This document shows positions 33,503-47,078 of a stretch of 64,000 bases of DNA, one piece after another. Location: NCBI GenBank assembly GCA_016196755.1, contig JACPXC010000059.1, positions 210,111 to 274,110 of the forward strand, in the 5' to 3' direction. The notes beneath the pieces were generated by a model. That model was not told the origin of the DNA. It saw nothing but the letters and a program-made list of their open reading frames with translations, and searched no databases. Source of the DNA: Elusimicrobiota bacterium (lineage in GTDB: Bacteria; Elusimicrobiota; Elusimicrobia; UBA1565). The position numbers and the translations under genes are program-made. The stretch's first letter is position 1. Each line of letters begins with the position of its first letter.

Positions 33503-34915
33503 CTACCCTTTCAAGACCCCGAATGGCTTCAGGCGGACCACCTTCTTGGCCAAGCCGGCCTGCACGCAGACCTCCACCACCTCGGCCACATCCTTGTACG
33601 CCTCGGGAGCCTCCTCGGCGAAGCCCTTCCAGGAGTCGGTGCGCGCCGTGACGCCGTATCTATCGAGCCGGGCTTTCAACTCGGCGGGACGTACGCGCTT
33701 GGAGGCCTCGGTGCGGCTCATGACCCGCCCCGCCCCGTGGCAGAGCGAGGCGAAGGTGTCTCTCAGCGCGCCGTCAGTGCCGACCAGCACGTAGGAAGCC
33801 GTCCCCATCGTCCCGGGCACCAGGACGGGCTGGCCCGCCGCGCGATAGGCCGGGGTCACAGACGGATGCCCCGCAGGGAAGGCGCGCGTCGCCCCTTTGC
33901 GATGGACGCAGAGCTTCCGCCCGCCGTGCTCCTCCATCGTGGCCAGGTTGTGGCTCAGGTCGTAGACCACGCACAGGCGGGCGTCCTCGGGAAGCGCCGC
34001 CGCGCAGGCCTTGCGCGCGGCATGGGTGATCTCCTGCCTGTTGGCGCGCGCGAAATTCGCCGCCGCCGCCATCGCCCCGAGGTAGTCGCGCCCCTCGCGG
34101 GAATCGAGCGGCGCGCAGGCCAACTGGCGGTCGGGGAGGCTGATCTGCGCCCGGCGCATAGCCGCCGGCATCGCCGTGAGCGCGTCGGTACAGACCTGGT
34201 AGCCCAGGCCGCGCGAGCCGGTGTGGATCATAAGGACGAACTGCCCGCGGCGCAGGCCGAAGGCCGCCGCGGCCGTCTCGTCGTAGACCTCGTCGACCTC
34301 CTGGAGCTCCAAGAAGTGGTTGCCGCTGCCCAAGGTGCCGAGCTGGCCGCCGCCGCGCTCGAGCGCCCGCGCGCTGACTTTGCCGGGATCGGCCCCCGCC
34401 GCCAGCCCGCCGTCCTCCAAGACCTCGAGGTCCTTGGGCTCCCCGCGCCCGCGCTCGACGACCCAGCGCGCGCCTTGGGCCAGGACGGTCTCAAGCTCCC
34501 GGGCGCCGAGCCGGATGGCGCCGCCCTTGCCTACGCCCGAGGCCACCCCCGCGTGCAGTGCGTCCATCAAGGCGCCCGCGTTCGGCCTCACCGCGGCGGC
34601 GTCGAGCCCCGAGGCCAAGAGCCGCATCCCGCAGGAGATATCGTAGCCGACCAAGCCCGGCGAGACCACGCCGGTGCGCGCGTCGGTGGCCGCCACGCCG
34701 CCCACCGGAGCCCCGTAGCCCCAATGGCAGTCGGGCATGGCCAGCGACGCGCCCACGATCCCCGGCAGGCAGGCCACGTTGGCCACCTGCTCGGCCACGC
34801 GCTCGCGCTCGATGCGGCCGATCATGTCCTGGGAGGCGAAGATGCGCCCCGGCACGCGCATCGCGCCGGACTTGGGGATCTCCCAGACGAAATCGCCGAC
34901 TTTATGCGCCTTCAT
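33503..34915 (-). CDS. rtcB: RNA-splicing ligase RtcB
   Basis: A 470-residue GTP- and Mn-dependent ligase joining 2',3'-cyclic phosphate (or 3'-phosphate) and 5'-OH RNA ends. Metal-site residues are visible: D92/C95 in GYDISCG, His residues in LGSGNHFLE and MIHTGSRGLG, and the guanylylated His in VHRKGATRAFP. The substrate-loop PDCHWGYGAPVGG motif lies at 61-73. Archease, its known activator, is encoded three bases upstream. In this genome the pair shares an operon with gyrA and serS. Confidence 0.96.
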   Translation of the reverse strand: MKAHKVGDFVWEIPKSGAMRVPGRIFASQDMIGRIERERVAEQVANVACLPGIVGASLAMPDCHWGYGAPVGGVAATDARTGVVSPGLVGYDISCGMRLLASGLDAAAVRPNAGALMDALHAGVASGVGKGGAIRLGARELETVLAQGARWVVERGRGEPKDLEVLEDGGLAAGADPGKVSARALERGGGQLGTLGSGNHFLELQEVDEVYDETAAAAFGLRRGQFVLMIHTGSRGLGYQVCTDALTAMPAAMRRAQISLPDRQLACAPLDSREGRDYLGAMAAAANFARANRQEITHAARKACAAALPEDARLCVVYDLSHNLATMEEHGGRKLCVHRKGATRAFPAGHPSVTPAYRAAGQPVLVPGTMGTASYVLVGTDGALRDTFASLCHGAGRVMSRTEASKRVRPAELKARLDRYGVTARTDSWKGFAEEAPEAYKDVAEVVEVCVQAGLAKKVVRLKPFGVLKG

Positions 34916-34918
34916 AGC

Positions 34919-35327
34919 CTAGACGTCGAGGATGACGGTGGCCGAGTAGCGGCCGGCGCGGCGCAGGACCTTGAGCCCGTGGTAGGTGGCGGCCTTCACT
35001 TCGAGGCGCGGGCGCTCGCCTTTGGCGAGCGGACGCCAGCGCGCCGTCCCGCGGAGGGCCTTGGCCGAGGCCTCCGAGAAGCGCGCCTCGGTCAGGAGCT
35101 CCCCGCGCGCCGAGAGCCGGAAGATGGCCTCTTCCAGCCACATGACGAGCAGGGACTCCCGGTCCTCGGCCTCGAAACCGAACGGCTCCGACCTTCCACC
35201 CTTGCCGGCCGGCAGGGCCCAGAGCGACCGCAACCCGCGCGCCGCGTTAAGAAAAAGCTCGCCCTGCGAGCGGCCCTCCGCTCGCAGGGCGACCTCGGCC
35301 GTGTGGCCGAGTATCTCGAAGCCTTCC

Positions 35328-35335
<8 letters not shown>
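34919..35335 (-). CDS. Archease, RtcB activator; CTG start
   Basis: A 138-residue protein when read from CTG at 35335. The N-terminal segment [20 protein letters not shown] contains the archease HTA[D/E] element, and the C-terminus ends in the typical [10 protein letters not shown]...ATVILDV. No ATG or GTG precedes this region in frame. A later TTG at 35233 would remove the HTAE element and leave 104 residues. The CTG overlaps the gyrA stop, so translation may be coupled. Archease helps RtcB to guanylylate and to accept nucleotides other than GTP. rtcB follows three bases later. Confidence 0.85.
35261..35290 (-). terminator. Terminator-like hairpin inside the archease gene, downstream of gyrA
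   Basis: A perfect 12-bp inverted repeat (35261-35272 with 35279-35290) and a six-base loop. On the minus strand it is followed after four bases by a TTTTT run. It lies about 40 bases past the gyrA stop but within the archease reading frame, so it could limit read-through into archease-rtcB. Confidence 0.6.
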
Positions 35336-37834
<2,499 letters not shown>

Positions 37835-37838
<4 letters not shown>

Positions 37839-38266
37839 TTAATCTCTCTCAGTTCCGCTTCGAGTCTTGGAGCGATCGATTCCAGCGTCCTTCTTGCGGC
37901 GTCCAGGGCTTCCCTAGACATCTCGTCCGTGAAATCCATGTCTAACTCATAACGCGAATCCACCGCGTATGCTGTCAAGGCCTTCTGCTCCGCGGGCAAG
38001 AGCTCTGGACGGTCTCCCTTCGGAAGAAGCGCCATGAGCAGCTCAATATCGTGGGTTTTCTTGAAATCGATGTTGCGCCAAACCAACACGGCCTTTAACA
38101 GCTTCTCTGTGCACTGCTGGGAATGGAAGCAGACCGCTCCTAGAACGGAAACCCGGCCGTCGGATGACATCAACAATTCACTGACCTCGAGATCTCTCTG
38201 GGCCATCTCCAACCACTGCCGCACCAAGCGGATGCGCTCCGAGTGGATCTCAGTGGGTTCGTTCAT
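37835..38266 (-). CDS. HEPN-domain protein
   Basis: A 143-residue helical HEPN-family protein (COG2250 type): [16 protein letters not shown] then [13 protein letters not shown]. The ATG at 38266 overlaps the end of the nucleotidyltransferase gene by 17 bases. HEPN/nucleotidyltransferase pairs include toxin-antitoxin systems in which the HEPN protein is an RNase and the partner modifies it. A clear Rx4-6H catalytic motif is not evident here, so it may not be a nuclease. Its stop overlaps the gyrA start, which is unusual. Confidence 0.82.
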
Positions 38267-38573
38267 AGAGAACCTTGCCGTCGCGTTGCGCAGCGCGCCC
38301 CAGGGTGCCAGGAATATGTCCATGGATCTCCAACTCCCGCGGAGAGATGACGAACACGTCCTTGGGGATAGAGATATCGTCGAGCGCGGCCCGGATCTTG
38401 ACGCGCTTTTCGCGCCTTTCATCATTCGTCACCGGCATGACGACTAGGATATCGACATCGCTGTCGGGCCCCGCGTCTCCGCGCGCCTGTGACCCAAACA
38501 GAATGACCTTCTCCGGGTCAAAACGCGCAACGATGCGCTGAACCATCTCGTCAATCGCCTGTCGAGTCGTCAC
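38250..38573 (-). CDS. MNT-type minimal nucleotidyltransferase
   Basis: A 107-residue protein starting at GTG 38573, eight bases after gyrB. The nucleotidyltransferase signature is complete: GSQARG at 27-32 and DSDVDILVV with D39 and D41 as metal ligands. In HEPN-MNT pairs this protein transfers nucleotides to a Tyr of the HEPN protein and neutralises it. Placed between gyrB and gyrA with overlaps, it is probably expressed at gyrase levels. Function inferred from family. Confidence 0.87.
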   Translation of the reverse strand: MTTRQAIDEMVQRIVARFDPEKVILFGSQARGDAGPDSDVDILVVMPVTNDERREKRVKIRAALDDISIPKDVFVISPRELEIHGHIPGTLGRAAQRDGKVLYERTH

Positions 38574-38581
38574 AGAATCAA

Positions 38582-41155
<2,574 letters not shown>

Positions 41156-41467
41156 TCACGCCCGGGTCGGCCGGATTCCCTTGATCCAGGCCGACCGGAA
41201 ATATTTATTGAGCGCCTTCTGCAGAGAGCTGGCCCGCATCTGCAGCTCCTGGGCCGCGGCAGGCGAGGAAGGCTTCACGAACAGGATGCCCTTGCGCACC
41301 CCGTCGAGCGCCCAATGCTTGGCAAGATGCCCGGCCTCGCGCTCCCAGACTTGTCCGAGGATGGCCATGCGGTCGGCGTCGACGCTCGAGGAGCGCTGCC
41401 ACCCCTTGAGGGCGTCGCCGGCCTGCACCCAGCGGCCGAGCCCGGACGGTCCCTTCCACTGGCTCAT
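41156..41467 (-). CDS. DciA/DUF721-like protein, probable helicase loader
   Basis: A 103-residue protein that fits the small DUF721/DciA pattern: MAILGQVWEREAGHLAKHWALDGVRKGILFVKPSSPAAAQELQMRASSLQKALN. The KH-like core starts with a W-E/A motif and ends with the LxxxxxxLxxxLN helix. DciA helps load the replicative helicase. Its place between dnaN and gyrB is where DciA genes are often found. The ATG overlaps the dnaN stop. Sequence is divergent, so confidence is moderate. Confidence 0.75.
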   Translation of the reverse strand: MSQWKGPSGLGRWVQAGDALKGWQRSSSVDADRMAILGQVWEREAGHLAKHWALDGVRKGILFVKPSSPAAAQELQMRASSLQKALNKYFRSAWIKGIRPTRA

Positions 41468-42567
41468 GCGCGCATCGGCATCACGACGTACTTCGTCCCC
41501 TCGGCGCCGCCCTCGGGCTCGAAGAGCGCGGGGTTGACCGGCGTGGTCAGGCTCAGGCGCACCTTGTCGGTGCCCATGACCTTGAGGCCGTCGAGCACGT
41601 ACTGGGGGTTGAAGGCGATGGTGAACTCGGCGCCCTTATAGTCGGCCGCCAACTCGTCCTCGAAGGACAGGGTCTGGCTGGCCGCGCTGACGTGTAGGAC
41701 TCCCTTGCGCAGGGTGAATTTGACCGAGCCGCCGCGGTCAACTCCGCAGAGCGCGGCTTGTCTCGTGATCGTCACGAGGGCCTTGGTGTCGAATACCAGC
41801 GAGATATCCTTCTTGACCGGCACCACCTGCTCGTAGTTAGGGAAGCTGCCCTCCACGAGCCGTGAGAGCATCGTGGTGTCGGCGGTCTGGAAGGCGACCT
41901 GGTTCTCGGTGATGGCGACTTGGACGTCCTGCTCCTCGTCCTCGCCGAGGACCCGCTCCAGCTCGCCTAAAATCTTAGTCGGAATGATGGCCCGGAACTC
42001 CTTGTCCTTGCCGAGCACCGCGCGCTTCACGAACGCCAAGCGGCGCCCATCGGTGGCCACAAGCTCGAGTTGGCCCGCCGCGGCGGCCCAGAAGACGCCG
42101 TTTAAGACGTAGCGGGTCTCGTCGGAGGAGGCCGCGAAGATCGTGCGCTTGATCATATCACGGAGCTCTTTGGCCGGGACGCTGAAGGCTGCCGCGGCGT
42201 TGAACTCGGGAATGACGGGGTATTCTGACTTCGGCGAGCCGTTTATCACAAAACGTGAGCGCCCGCACTTCACGACAACCTTGCTCTCGTCCTCCATAGA
42301 CAGCCGGATGTCCTGCTCGGCCGGCAGGGTGTGGAGGATGTCGGAGAACTTCTTGGCGGGGATGGTGACGCTGCCCTCGGTCTCGATCTCGGCCTTGATG
42401 TAATGCTTGACCCCCATCTGGAGGTCGGTCGAGACCAGCTTGACCTTGGAATTCTCGGTCTCCATGAGGAAGTTGAGCAGTATCGGGAGGGTCGTCCGTG
42501 AGGACAGCGCGGCCTGGATGGTCTGCACGCCCTTCGACAGTTCGTCCGTCGTGCAATTGATTTTCAT
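41464..42567 (-). CDS. dnaN: DNA polymerase III sliding clamp
   Basis: A 367-residue beta clamp with three similar domains, start MKINCTTDELSKGVQ. ATG 42567 is preferred over 42600 because GAGAGG precedes it. The C-terminal hydrophobic partner-binding pocket ends in KYVVMPMRA, matching the family's VMPMR/L. It follows dnaA. recF, often next in line, is absent here; a dciA-like gene takes the position. Confidence 0.96.
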   Translation of the reverse strand: MKINCTTDELSKGVQTIQAALSSRTTLPILLNFLMETENSKVKLVSTDLQMGVKHYIKAEIETEGSVTIPAKKFSDILHTLPAEQDIRLSMEDESKVVVKCGRSRFVINGSPKSEYPVIPEFNAAAAFSVPAKELRDMIKRTIFAASSDETRYVLNGVFWAAAAGQLELVATDGRRLAFVKRAVLGKDKEFRAIIPTKILGELERVLGEDEEQDVQVAITENQVAFQTADTTMLSRLVEGSFPNYEQVVPVKKDISLVFDTKALVTITRQAALCGVDRGGSVKFTLRKGVLHVSAASQTLSFEDELAADYKGAEFTIAFNPQYVLDGLKVMGTDKVRLSLTTPVNPALFEPEGGAEGTKYVVMPMRA

Positions 42568-42599
42568 GTTCGTAGTCCTCTCATCCAAGCCGGCGCGCA

Positions 42600-42732
42600 T
42601 GTGGATAACCTCTCATCACCCTGAAAATCCCGGAACTTATTCATGCACAGGCTCCGGCCCGGCCGTCCCCGCCGTCCACCGTTGCTGCCATTCTACCCGC
42701 CAAAGCCCCCGCCGTTCACTGGTTGTCCACAG
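42600..42732. promoter_or_regulatory. dnaA-dnaN gap with DnaA-box-like sites
   Basis: TTATCCACA is present on the minus strand (42600-42608), and a one-mismatch box TTGTCCACA at 42724-42732 lies inside the dnaA 3' end. A secondary part of the origin or a DnaA-titration site is possible. Confidence 0.6.
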
Positions 42733-44068
42733 TCTTGATGCGCTCGATGAGCTTGTTGACGGTCTCCAGGAAGAAGGGGTCCTTCTCCAGCATCTTCTTT
42801 ATCTTATCTCTTGCGTGGATGACCGTGGTGTGGTCGCGGCCCCCGAACGACCGGCCTATCTCGGGGGTCGACAGCGGGGTCAGGATGGAGGCCAGGTACA
42901 TCCCGAGCTGGCGCGGGAAGACCACCTCGTTGCGGCGCGAGCGCGAAAGCATGTCGCGCAGGTCCACCGCGTACTTCTCGGCCACCACCTTGAGGATGGT
43001 GTCGACCCGGACCGTCACCGGCCCGTCTATCGAGAGGGTGTCGCGCAGGAGTTCCTTGGCGGTGTCGACCGACAGCGGCGTATCGGTCAGGGAGGCGAAG
43101 GCGCTCAAGCGGATGAGGGCTCCCTCGAGCTCGCGGATGTTGGACTTGATGACCGTGGCCAGATAGAGGATGACGTCGTCGGGGACGAAAATCTGCTCGG
43201 AGTCGGCCTTCTTGCGCAGGATGGCGATGCGGGTCTCGAGGTCGGGGGGGCGGATGTCGGAGACCACTCCCCACTCGAAGCGCGAGATGAGGCGCTGCTC
43301 GGAGGCCGCCATCTCCTTGGGGGCCCGGTCGGAGGCCACGACGATCTGCTTGTGGGCGTCGAAGAGGGTGTTGAAGGTGTAGAAGAACTCCTCCTCGCTG
43401 CGCCCCTTGCCGACCAGGAACTGGATGTCGTCGATGAGCAGGCAGTCGAGGTTGCGGTACTTGGAGCGGAAGGCGTCGGGCTTGTCGTAGCGCAGCGACT
43501 CGATGTACTCGTTGACGAACTGCTCGGAGGTCGTATAGAGGACGCGCGAGTGCGCGTGGGACTTGCGCATCGAGTGCCCGATCGCGTGCATGAGGTGGGT
43601 CTTGCCGAGGCCCACGCCGCCGTAGATGAAGAACGGGTTGAACTGCCGGCCCGGGTTGCGCGCCACGGCCTCGGCGGTGGCGTGGGCGAAGCGGTTGGAC
43701 GCGCCGACGACGAAGGTCGAGAAGGTATAGCGCGGGTTGAGCTCGGAGAGCTTGAACTCGGACTGCGGCCGGACCTCCTCGATCGGGTCGGGCTCGCGTT
43801 GGGCGGTCTGCAGGTCGCGCGTCACCGCGAACTCCAGCGCCAGGTCGTCGCCGGTCTCGGCGCGCAAGAGCTCCTCGATGCGGCGCTGGAAGCGCTCGCG
43901 GATGTGCTCCGAGAAGAACTTATTCGGGACCCGGAGGCGCAACAGGCGGTCTTCGAGCGTGGTCGCCTGCACGGGCTTGAGCCAGAGCTCGAAGTCTTCC
44001 TTCTTGACCTCCGGTTCGAGGGCGCTCAGCACGCGGCCCCAGAGGTCCTCGGGAGAGGAGATCTTCAC
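42716..44068 (-). CDS. dnaA: Chromosomal replication initiator DnaA
   Basis: A 450-residue initiator starting at GTG. Domain I (1-85), linker, AAA+ domain with Walker A GGVGLGKTH at 150-158 and Walker B LLIDDIQF near 213. The C-terminal DNA-binding domain has the DnaA signature GRSFGGRDHTTVIHARDKI. A DnaA box lies four bases upstream of the start, which allows autoregulation. It begins the long leftward block of replication genes. Confidence 0.97.
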   Translation of the reverse strand: MKISSPEDLWGRVLSALEPEVKKEDFELWLKPVQATTLEDRLLRLRVPNKFFSEHIRERFQRRIEELLRAETGDDLALEFAVTRDLQTAQREPDPIEEVRPQSEFKLSELNPRYTFSTFVVGASNRFAHATAEAVARNPGRQFNPFFIYGGVGLGKTHLMHAIGHSMRKSHAHSRVLYTTSEQFVNEYIESLRYDKPDAFRSKYRNLDCLLIDDIQFLVGKGRSEEEFFYTFNTLFDAHKQIVVASDRAPKEMAASEQRLISRFEWGVVSDIRPPDLETRIAILRKKADSEQIFVPDDVILYLATVIKSNIRELEGALIRLSAFASLTDTPLSVDTAKELLRDTLSIDGPVTVRVDTILKVVAEKYAVDLRDMLSRSRRNEVVFPRQLGMYLASILTPLSTPEIGRSFGGRDHTTVIHARDKIKKMLEKDPFFLETVNKLIERIKTVDNQ

Positions 44069-44254
44069 AGGTTATCCACAGGTGTTGATAATCTAAAAAC
44101 CTAGAATTAAATTACTCTTTTAAACGAAATCAGCACGACGGAGACAGGCCCCGCCGGACGGCGCCCCGGCCGGCCCCCACGGTCCATCTTAGGTAATTCG
44201 AGGGCGCTCGTCAACCGGACGGGAGGCGCGCGCTTAAGTACGCGCGGGCGCGCG
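44069..44254. other. oriC: Probable replication origin region
   Basis: A consensus DnaA box TTATCCACA (44072-44080), a one-mismatch box on the other strand (44083-44091, TTATCAACA) and an AT-rich tract (44090-44135) lie between dnaA and the rightward hpf operon. Gene orientation switches here, leftward on one side and rightward on the other, as expected at an origin. Confidence 0.65.
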
Positions 44255-44283
44255 TTGACAGTCCGGGGCAAAACCGTTAAACT
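44255..44283 (+). promoter_or_regulatory. Promoter of the hpf-hprK-PTS operon
   Basis: TTGACA (44255-44260), a 17-base spacer, TAAACT (44278-44283). Unlike many others in this window it is followed by a leader of about 30 bases with a Shine-Dalgarno (GGAGGG) before hpf. Confidence 0.8.
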
Positions 44284-44318
44284 TGCCGCGCATCCGCAAT
44301 GCGTCCGGAGGGAACCCC

Positions 44319-44852
44319 ATGAAGACCAACATCACGGGACGGCACTTGCGCCTCACGCCGGCCATACGCGTCTACGTCGAGCAGAAGCTCGCGAAGGCCG
44401 AGAAGTATTTCGACCATCTTGTCTGGGCCCAGGTCACCCTGGCCGTCGACAAGCGCTCGCACGAGTGCGAGATCGTCATCCACGCCCCCAAGCAGACCTT
44501 CCGCTCCCTGGCCCGCGCCGTGACGCTCTATGCCGCCGTCGACCTGGCCTCCGACAAGATCGACGGCCAGCTGCGCAAGCACAAGGAACGGGTCAAGAAC
44601 CGCCACAAGCCCGGCCAGTCCGCCCCCGAGGTCGCCGAGCGCGAGATGGACCCGCGGCCGGTGCGCTTCTCGGTCGTCAAGCAGGTGCCGATGGCGCCGA
44701 TGACCGCCGAGGAGGCCGCCGCCGAGATGGACCGGCTCGGCTTCGCGTTTTGGATGTACTACGACAAGGACTCCGGCGACGTCCAGGTCATCTACCGGCG
44801 CCAGGACGACTCGTTCGGCCTGCTCCAGCCGGTCCGGAAGGGCGACCGCTGA
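44319..44852 (+). CDS. hpf: Long-form ribosome hibernation-promoting factor
   Basis: A 177-residue protein. The N-terminal domain (1-105) has the beta-alpha fold of HPF/YfiA (NITGRHLRLTPAIRVYVEQKLAKAEKYF). A C-terminal dimerisation domain (RPVRFSVVKQVPMAPMTAEEAAAEMDRLGFAFWMYYD) marks the long form that pairs 70S ribosomes into 100S dimers. GGAGGG precedes the ATG. It heads an operon with HPr kinase and RapZ, where stress and carbon signals often meet. Confidence 0.93.
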   Translation: MKTNITGRHLRLTPAIRVYVEQKLAKAEKYFDHLVWAQVTLAVDKRSHECEIVIHAPKQTFRSLARAVTLYAAVDLASDKIDGQLRKHKERVKNRHKPGQSAPEVAEREMDPRPVRFSVVKQVPMAPMTAEEAAAEMDRLGFAFWMYYDKDSGDVQVIYRRQDDSFGLLQPVRKGDR

Positions 44853-45817
44853 GCGTCAAAGCGCCGGTTGAGCGCTCGCTGACGGTCGGCGACCTGCTCA
44901 AGGAACAGAAGCGGCGCCTGCGACTGGAGCTGGTCGCCGGGCGCAGCGCGCTCGGCCGGCGCATCACGACCCCCGAGGTCAACCGTCCCGGCCTGGCCCT
45001 GGCGGGCTTCCCCGCGCACTTCCGCGCCGAGCGCATACAGATCATCGGCCGCGGCGAGCAGTCCTTCGCGCTCGACGCCGACCCGGGGCGCCTCGACGTC
45101 AGCCTCGAGCGCATGCTGGCCAACCCGGACCTTCCCTGCCTCGTCGTGACGCGCGGGCTCAAGGTGCCGCCGGCCCTGGCCGCGGCCTGCCGCCGGCGCA
45201 GGGTGCCGCTCTTGCGCACGTCATTGGACACCGCCGACTTCGTCGGCGAGCTGGCCTTCCTTCTGGAGGAGCGCCTGGCTCCGTTCGTGCGCCTGCACGG
45301 CGTCCTCGTCGACGTCTACGGCCTGGGCGTGCTCATCCAAGGCGAGGCCGGGATCGGCAAGTCCGAGTGCGCGCTCGAGCTCGTCAAACGCGGGCACATC
45401 CTGGTCGCCGACGACGTCGTCGAGGTACGCCAGAAGCACGGCGACGTCCTGGTGGGCTCCTGCCCGGACGCCCTGCGGCACTACCTCGAGGTCCGAGGAC
45501 TCGGCATCATCGACGTGAAGCTGCTCTTCGGCGTGGGCTCGATCCTCAGCCACTCGACGATCGGGCTCTCCGTCAACCTCGAGGCCTGGAACCCCGAGGC
45601 GCTTTACGACCGCACCGGCCTCCACGAGGCCAAGACCCGCATCCTCGACGTGGCGATCCCGCTGGTGCGCATCCCGGTCAGCCCGGGCCGCAACCTGGCC
45701 GTCCTCATCGAGGTGGCCGCGCTCAACCAGCGCCTGCGCCAGGGCGGGACCTCGAGCGCCGAGGAGTTCAATAAGAAGCTTTTGGCCCGAATGTCCGCGG
45801 GGCGGCGGTCTCAGTGA
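44849..45817 (+). CDS. hprK: HPr kinase/phosphorylase; CTG start
   Basis: A 322-residue protein. The N-terminal MurF-like domain (TVGDLLKE...TTPEVNRPGLALAGF) is followed by the kinase domain with P-loop GEAGIGKS at 165-172, catalytic H150 (LHG) and the family signature EVRGLGIIDVKLLFG near 214-228. It phosphorylates and dephosphorylates HPr on Ser. The only start codon fitting the family N-terminus is CTG at 44849, whose last two bases share the hpf stop (CTGA). Confidence 0.93.
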   Translation: MSVKAPVERSLTVGDLLKEQKRRLRLELVAGRSALGRRITTPEVNRPGLALAGFPAHFRAERIQIIGRGEQSFALDADPGRLDVSLERMLANPDLPCLVVTRGLKVPPALAAACRRRRVPLLRTSLDTADFVGELAFLLEERLAPFVRLHGVLVDVYGLGVLIQGEAGIGKSECALELVKRGHILVADDVVEVRQKHGDVLVGSCPDALRHYLEVRGLGIIDVKLLFGVGSILSHSTIGLSVNLEAWNPEALYDRTGLHEAKTRILDVAIPLVRIPVSPGRNLAVLIEVAALNQRLRQGGTSSAEEFNKKLLARMSAGRRSQ

Positions 45818-46671
45818 GCCGCCCCCGCCGCCGGCTCTTCATCATCACCGGCCTCTCCGGGGCCGGGCGCAGCCAGGCGCTCAAGATCTTCGAGGACTTC
45901 GGCTGGGTCTGCGTCGACAACATGCCCGTCGACCTCCTCGGGAAGTTCGGCGAGCTCGTGCTCGACTCGCCGCACTACGCTCACACCGCTCTCGGCCTCG
46001 ACATCCGCGGCGGCGACTTCCGCGCCGACCTCGAGGCCTTCGCCGCGGTCATGCGCCAGCGCGGGGTCGAGACCCGCGTCTTGTTCCTCGACGCCTCCGA
46101 TGACGCGCTCGTGCACCGATTCTCCGAGACCCGTCACCGTCACCCGCTCGGCAAGAACCTCCTGCAGTCGATCCGTGCCGAGCGGCGCTACCTGGCCGAC
46201 CTCAAGGGCCTGGCCGACAAGGTCATCGACACGACGAGCCTGGCTTTGGGCGAGCTCAAGGAGCAGGTGTCGATGGCCATCGGCGTCAAGCGCCGCGGCG
46301 AGATGCAGATCTCGATTGTCTCCTTCGGCTACAAGTACGGCCTGCCGCGCGACGCCGACCTGGTCATGGACGTGCGCTTCATCCCCAACCCGTTCTACGC
46401 CCCGGGTCTGCGCCGCAAGACCGGGCTAGACAAGCCGGTCGCCGCCTACATCCTCAAACAGCCGGCCGCCAAGCCCTTCCTCTCCGGCTTTGCCAAGATG
46501 ATCGAGGGCCTGGTCCCGTTCTACATTCGCGAGGGCAAGTCCTACCTGACCATAGCGATCGGCTGCACCGGCGGCCGCCACCGCAGCGTCTTCGTGACCC
46601 GCCACCTGGCTGGCGTCCTGCGCGCCCACGGCTACGCCGCGCGCGAGTACCATCGGGACGTCCAGCACTGA
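45814..46671 (+). CDS. rapZ: RapZ nucleotide-binding RNase adapter
   Basis: A 285-residue protein starting at GTG that overlaps the hprK stop (GTGA). The P-loop reads GLSGAGRS with Arg in place of the usual Lys. The C-terminal domain has the family motif GCTGGRHRSVF, and SFGYKYGLPRDADLVMDVRF and IREGKSYLTIAIGC fit RapZ/YvcJ. RapZ proteins bind GlmZ-type RNA in enterobacteria; elsewhere they link cell-wall precursor sensing to regulation. Neighbour order hprK-rapZ is common. Confidence 0.93.
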   Translation: MSRPRRRLFIITGLSGAGRSQALKIFEDFGWVCVDNMPVDLLGKFGELVLDSPHYAHTALGLDIRGGDFRADLEAFAAVMRQRGVETRVLFLDASDDALVHRFSETRHRHPLGKNLLQSIRAERRYLADLKGLADKVIDTTSLALGELKEQVSMAIGVKRRGEMQISIVSFGYKYGLPRDADLVMDVRFIPNPFYAPGLRRKTGLDKPVAAYILKQPAAKPFLSGFAKMIEGLVPFYIREGKSYLTIAIGCTGGRHRSVFVTRHLAGVLRAHGYAAREYHRDVQH

Positions 46672-46673
46672 GC

Positions 46674-47078
46674 ATGGTCAACCTCCTCATCATCACGCAC
46701 GGCGAGTTTGGCGCCTACCTCGTGGAGGCCGCCGAAGGCATCGTCGGCCCCCAGACCGGCGTGCGCAGCGTAGGGATCTCGCCGCGGCTCACCGTCGACG
46801 AGATCCGCCGGAGGATCATGACCGCGGTGGCGGAGCTCGGTCCCGGCGAGCTCGTCGTCGCCGTCGACATGCCCGGCGGCACGCCGTGCAACGTCGTCCT
46901 GCCGGTCGTCAAGGACCTCCCCGCCGCCCACGTCGTCAGCGGCGTCAACCTCTACATGCTGGTGTCCGCCTTCAACAATCGCGGCTCGGGCGACGGGGCC
47001 CAGCTCGCCGAGCGCATGATCGACTGCGGCCGCAAGGCGGTCGCCGACGTCAAGAAGATGCTGGCGGCCAAGCGCTGA
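46674..47078 (+). CDS. PTS mannose-family EIIA
   Basis: A 134-residue EIIA of the mannose/fructose/sorbose family. The phospho-acceptor is H9 in IITHGEFG, and the nearby Asp lies in DMPGGTPCN. It receives phosphate from HPr and passes it to EIIB. It begins three bases after rapZ and its stop shares a base with the EIIB start. Confidence 0.92.
   Translation: MVNLLIITHGEFGAYLVEAAEGIVGPQTGVRSVGISPRLTVDEIRRRIMTAVAELGPGELVVAVDMPGGTPCNVVLPVVKDLPAAHVVSGVNLYMLVSAFNNRGSGDGAQLAERMIDCGRKAVADVKKMLAAKR

Noticed and set aside
45814..46671. RapZ with inactivated P-loop (GAGRS)
   Set aside because: One conservative K-to-R change with all other motifs intact is weak evidence of inactivity.
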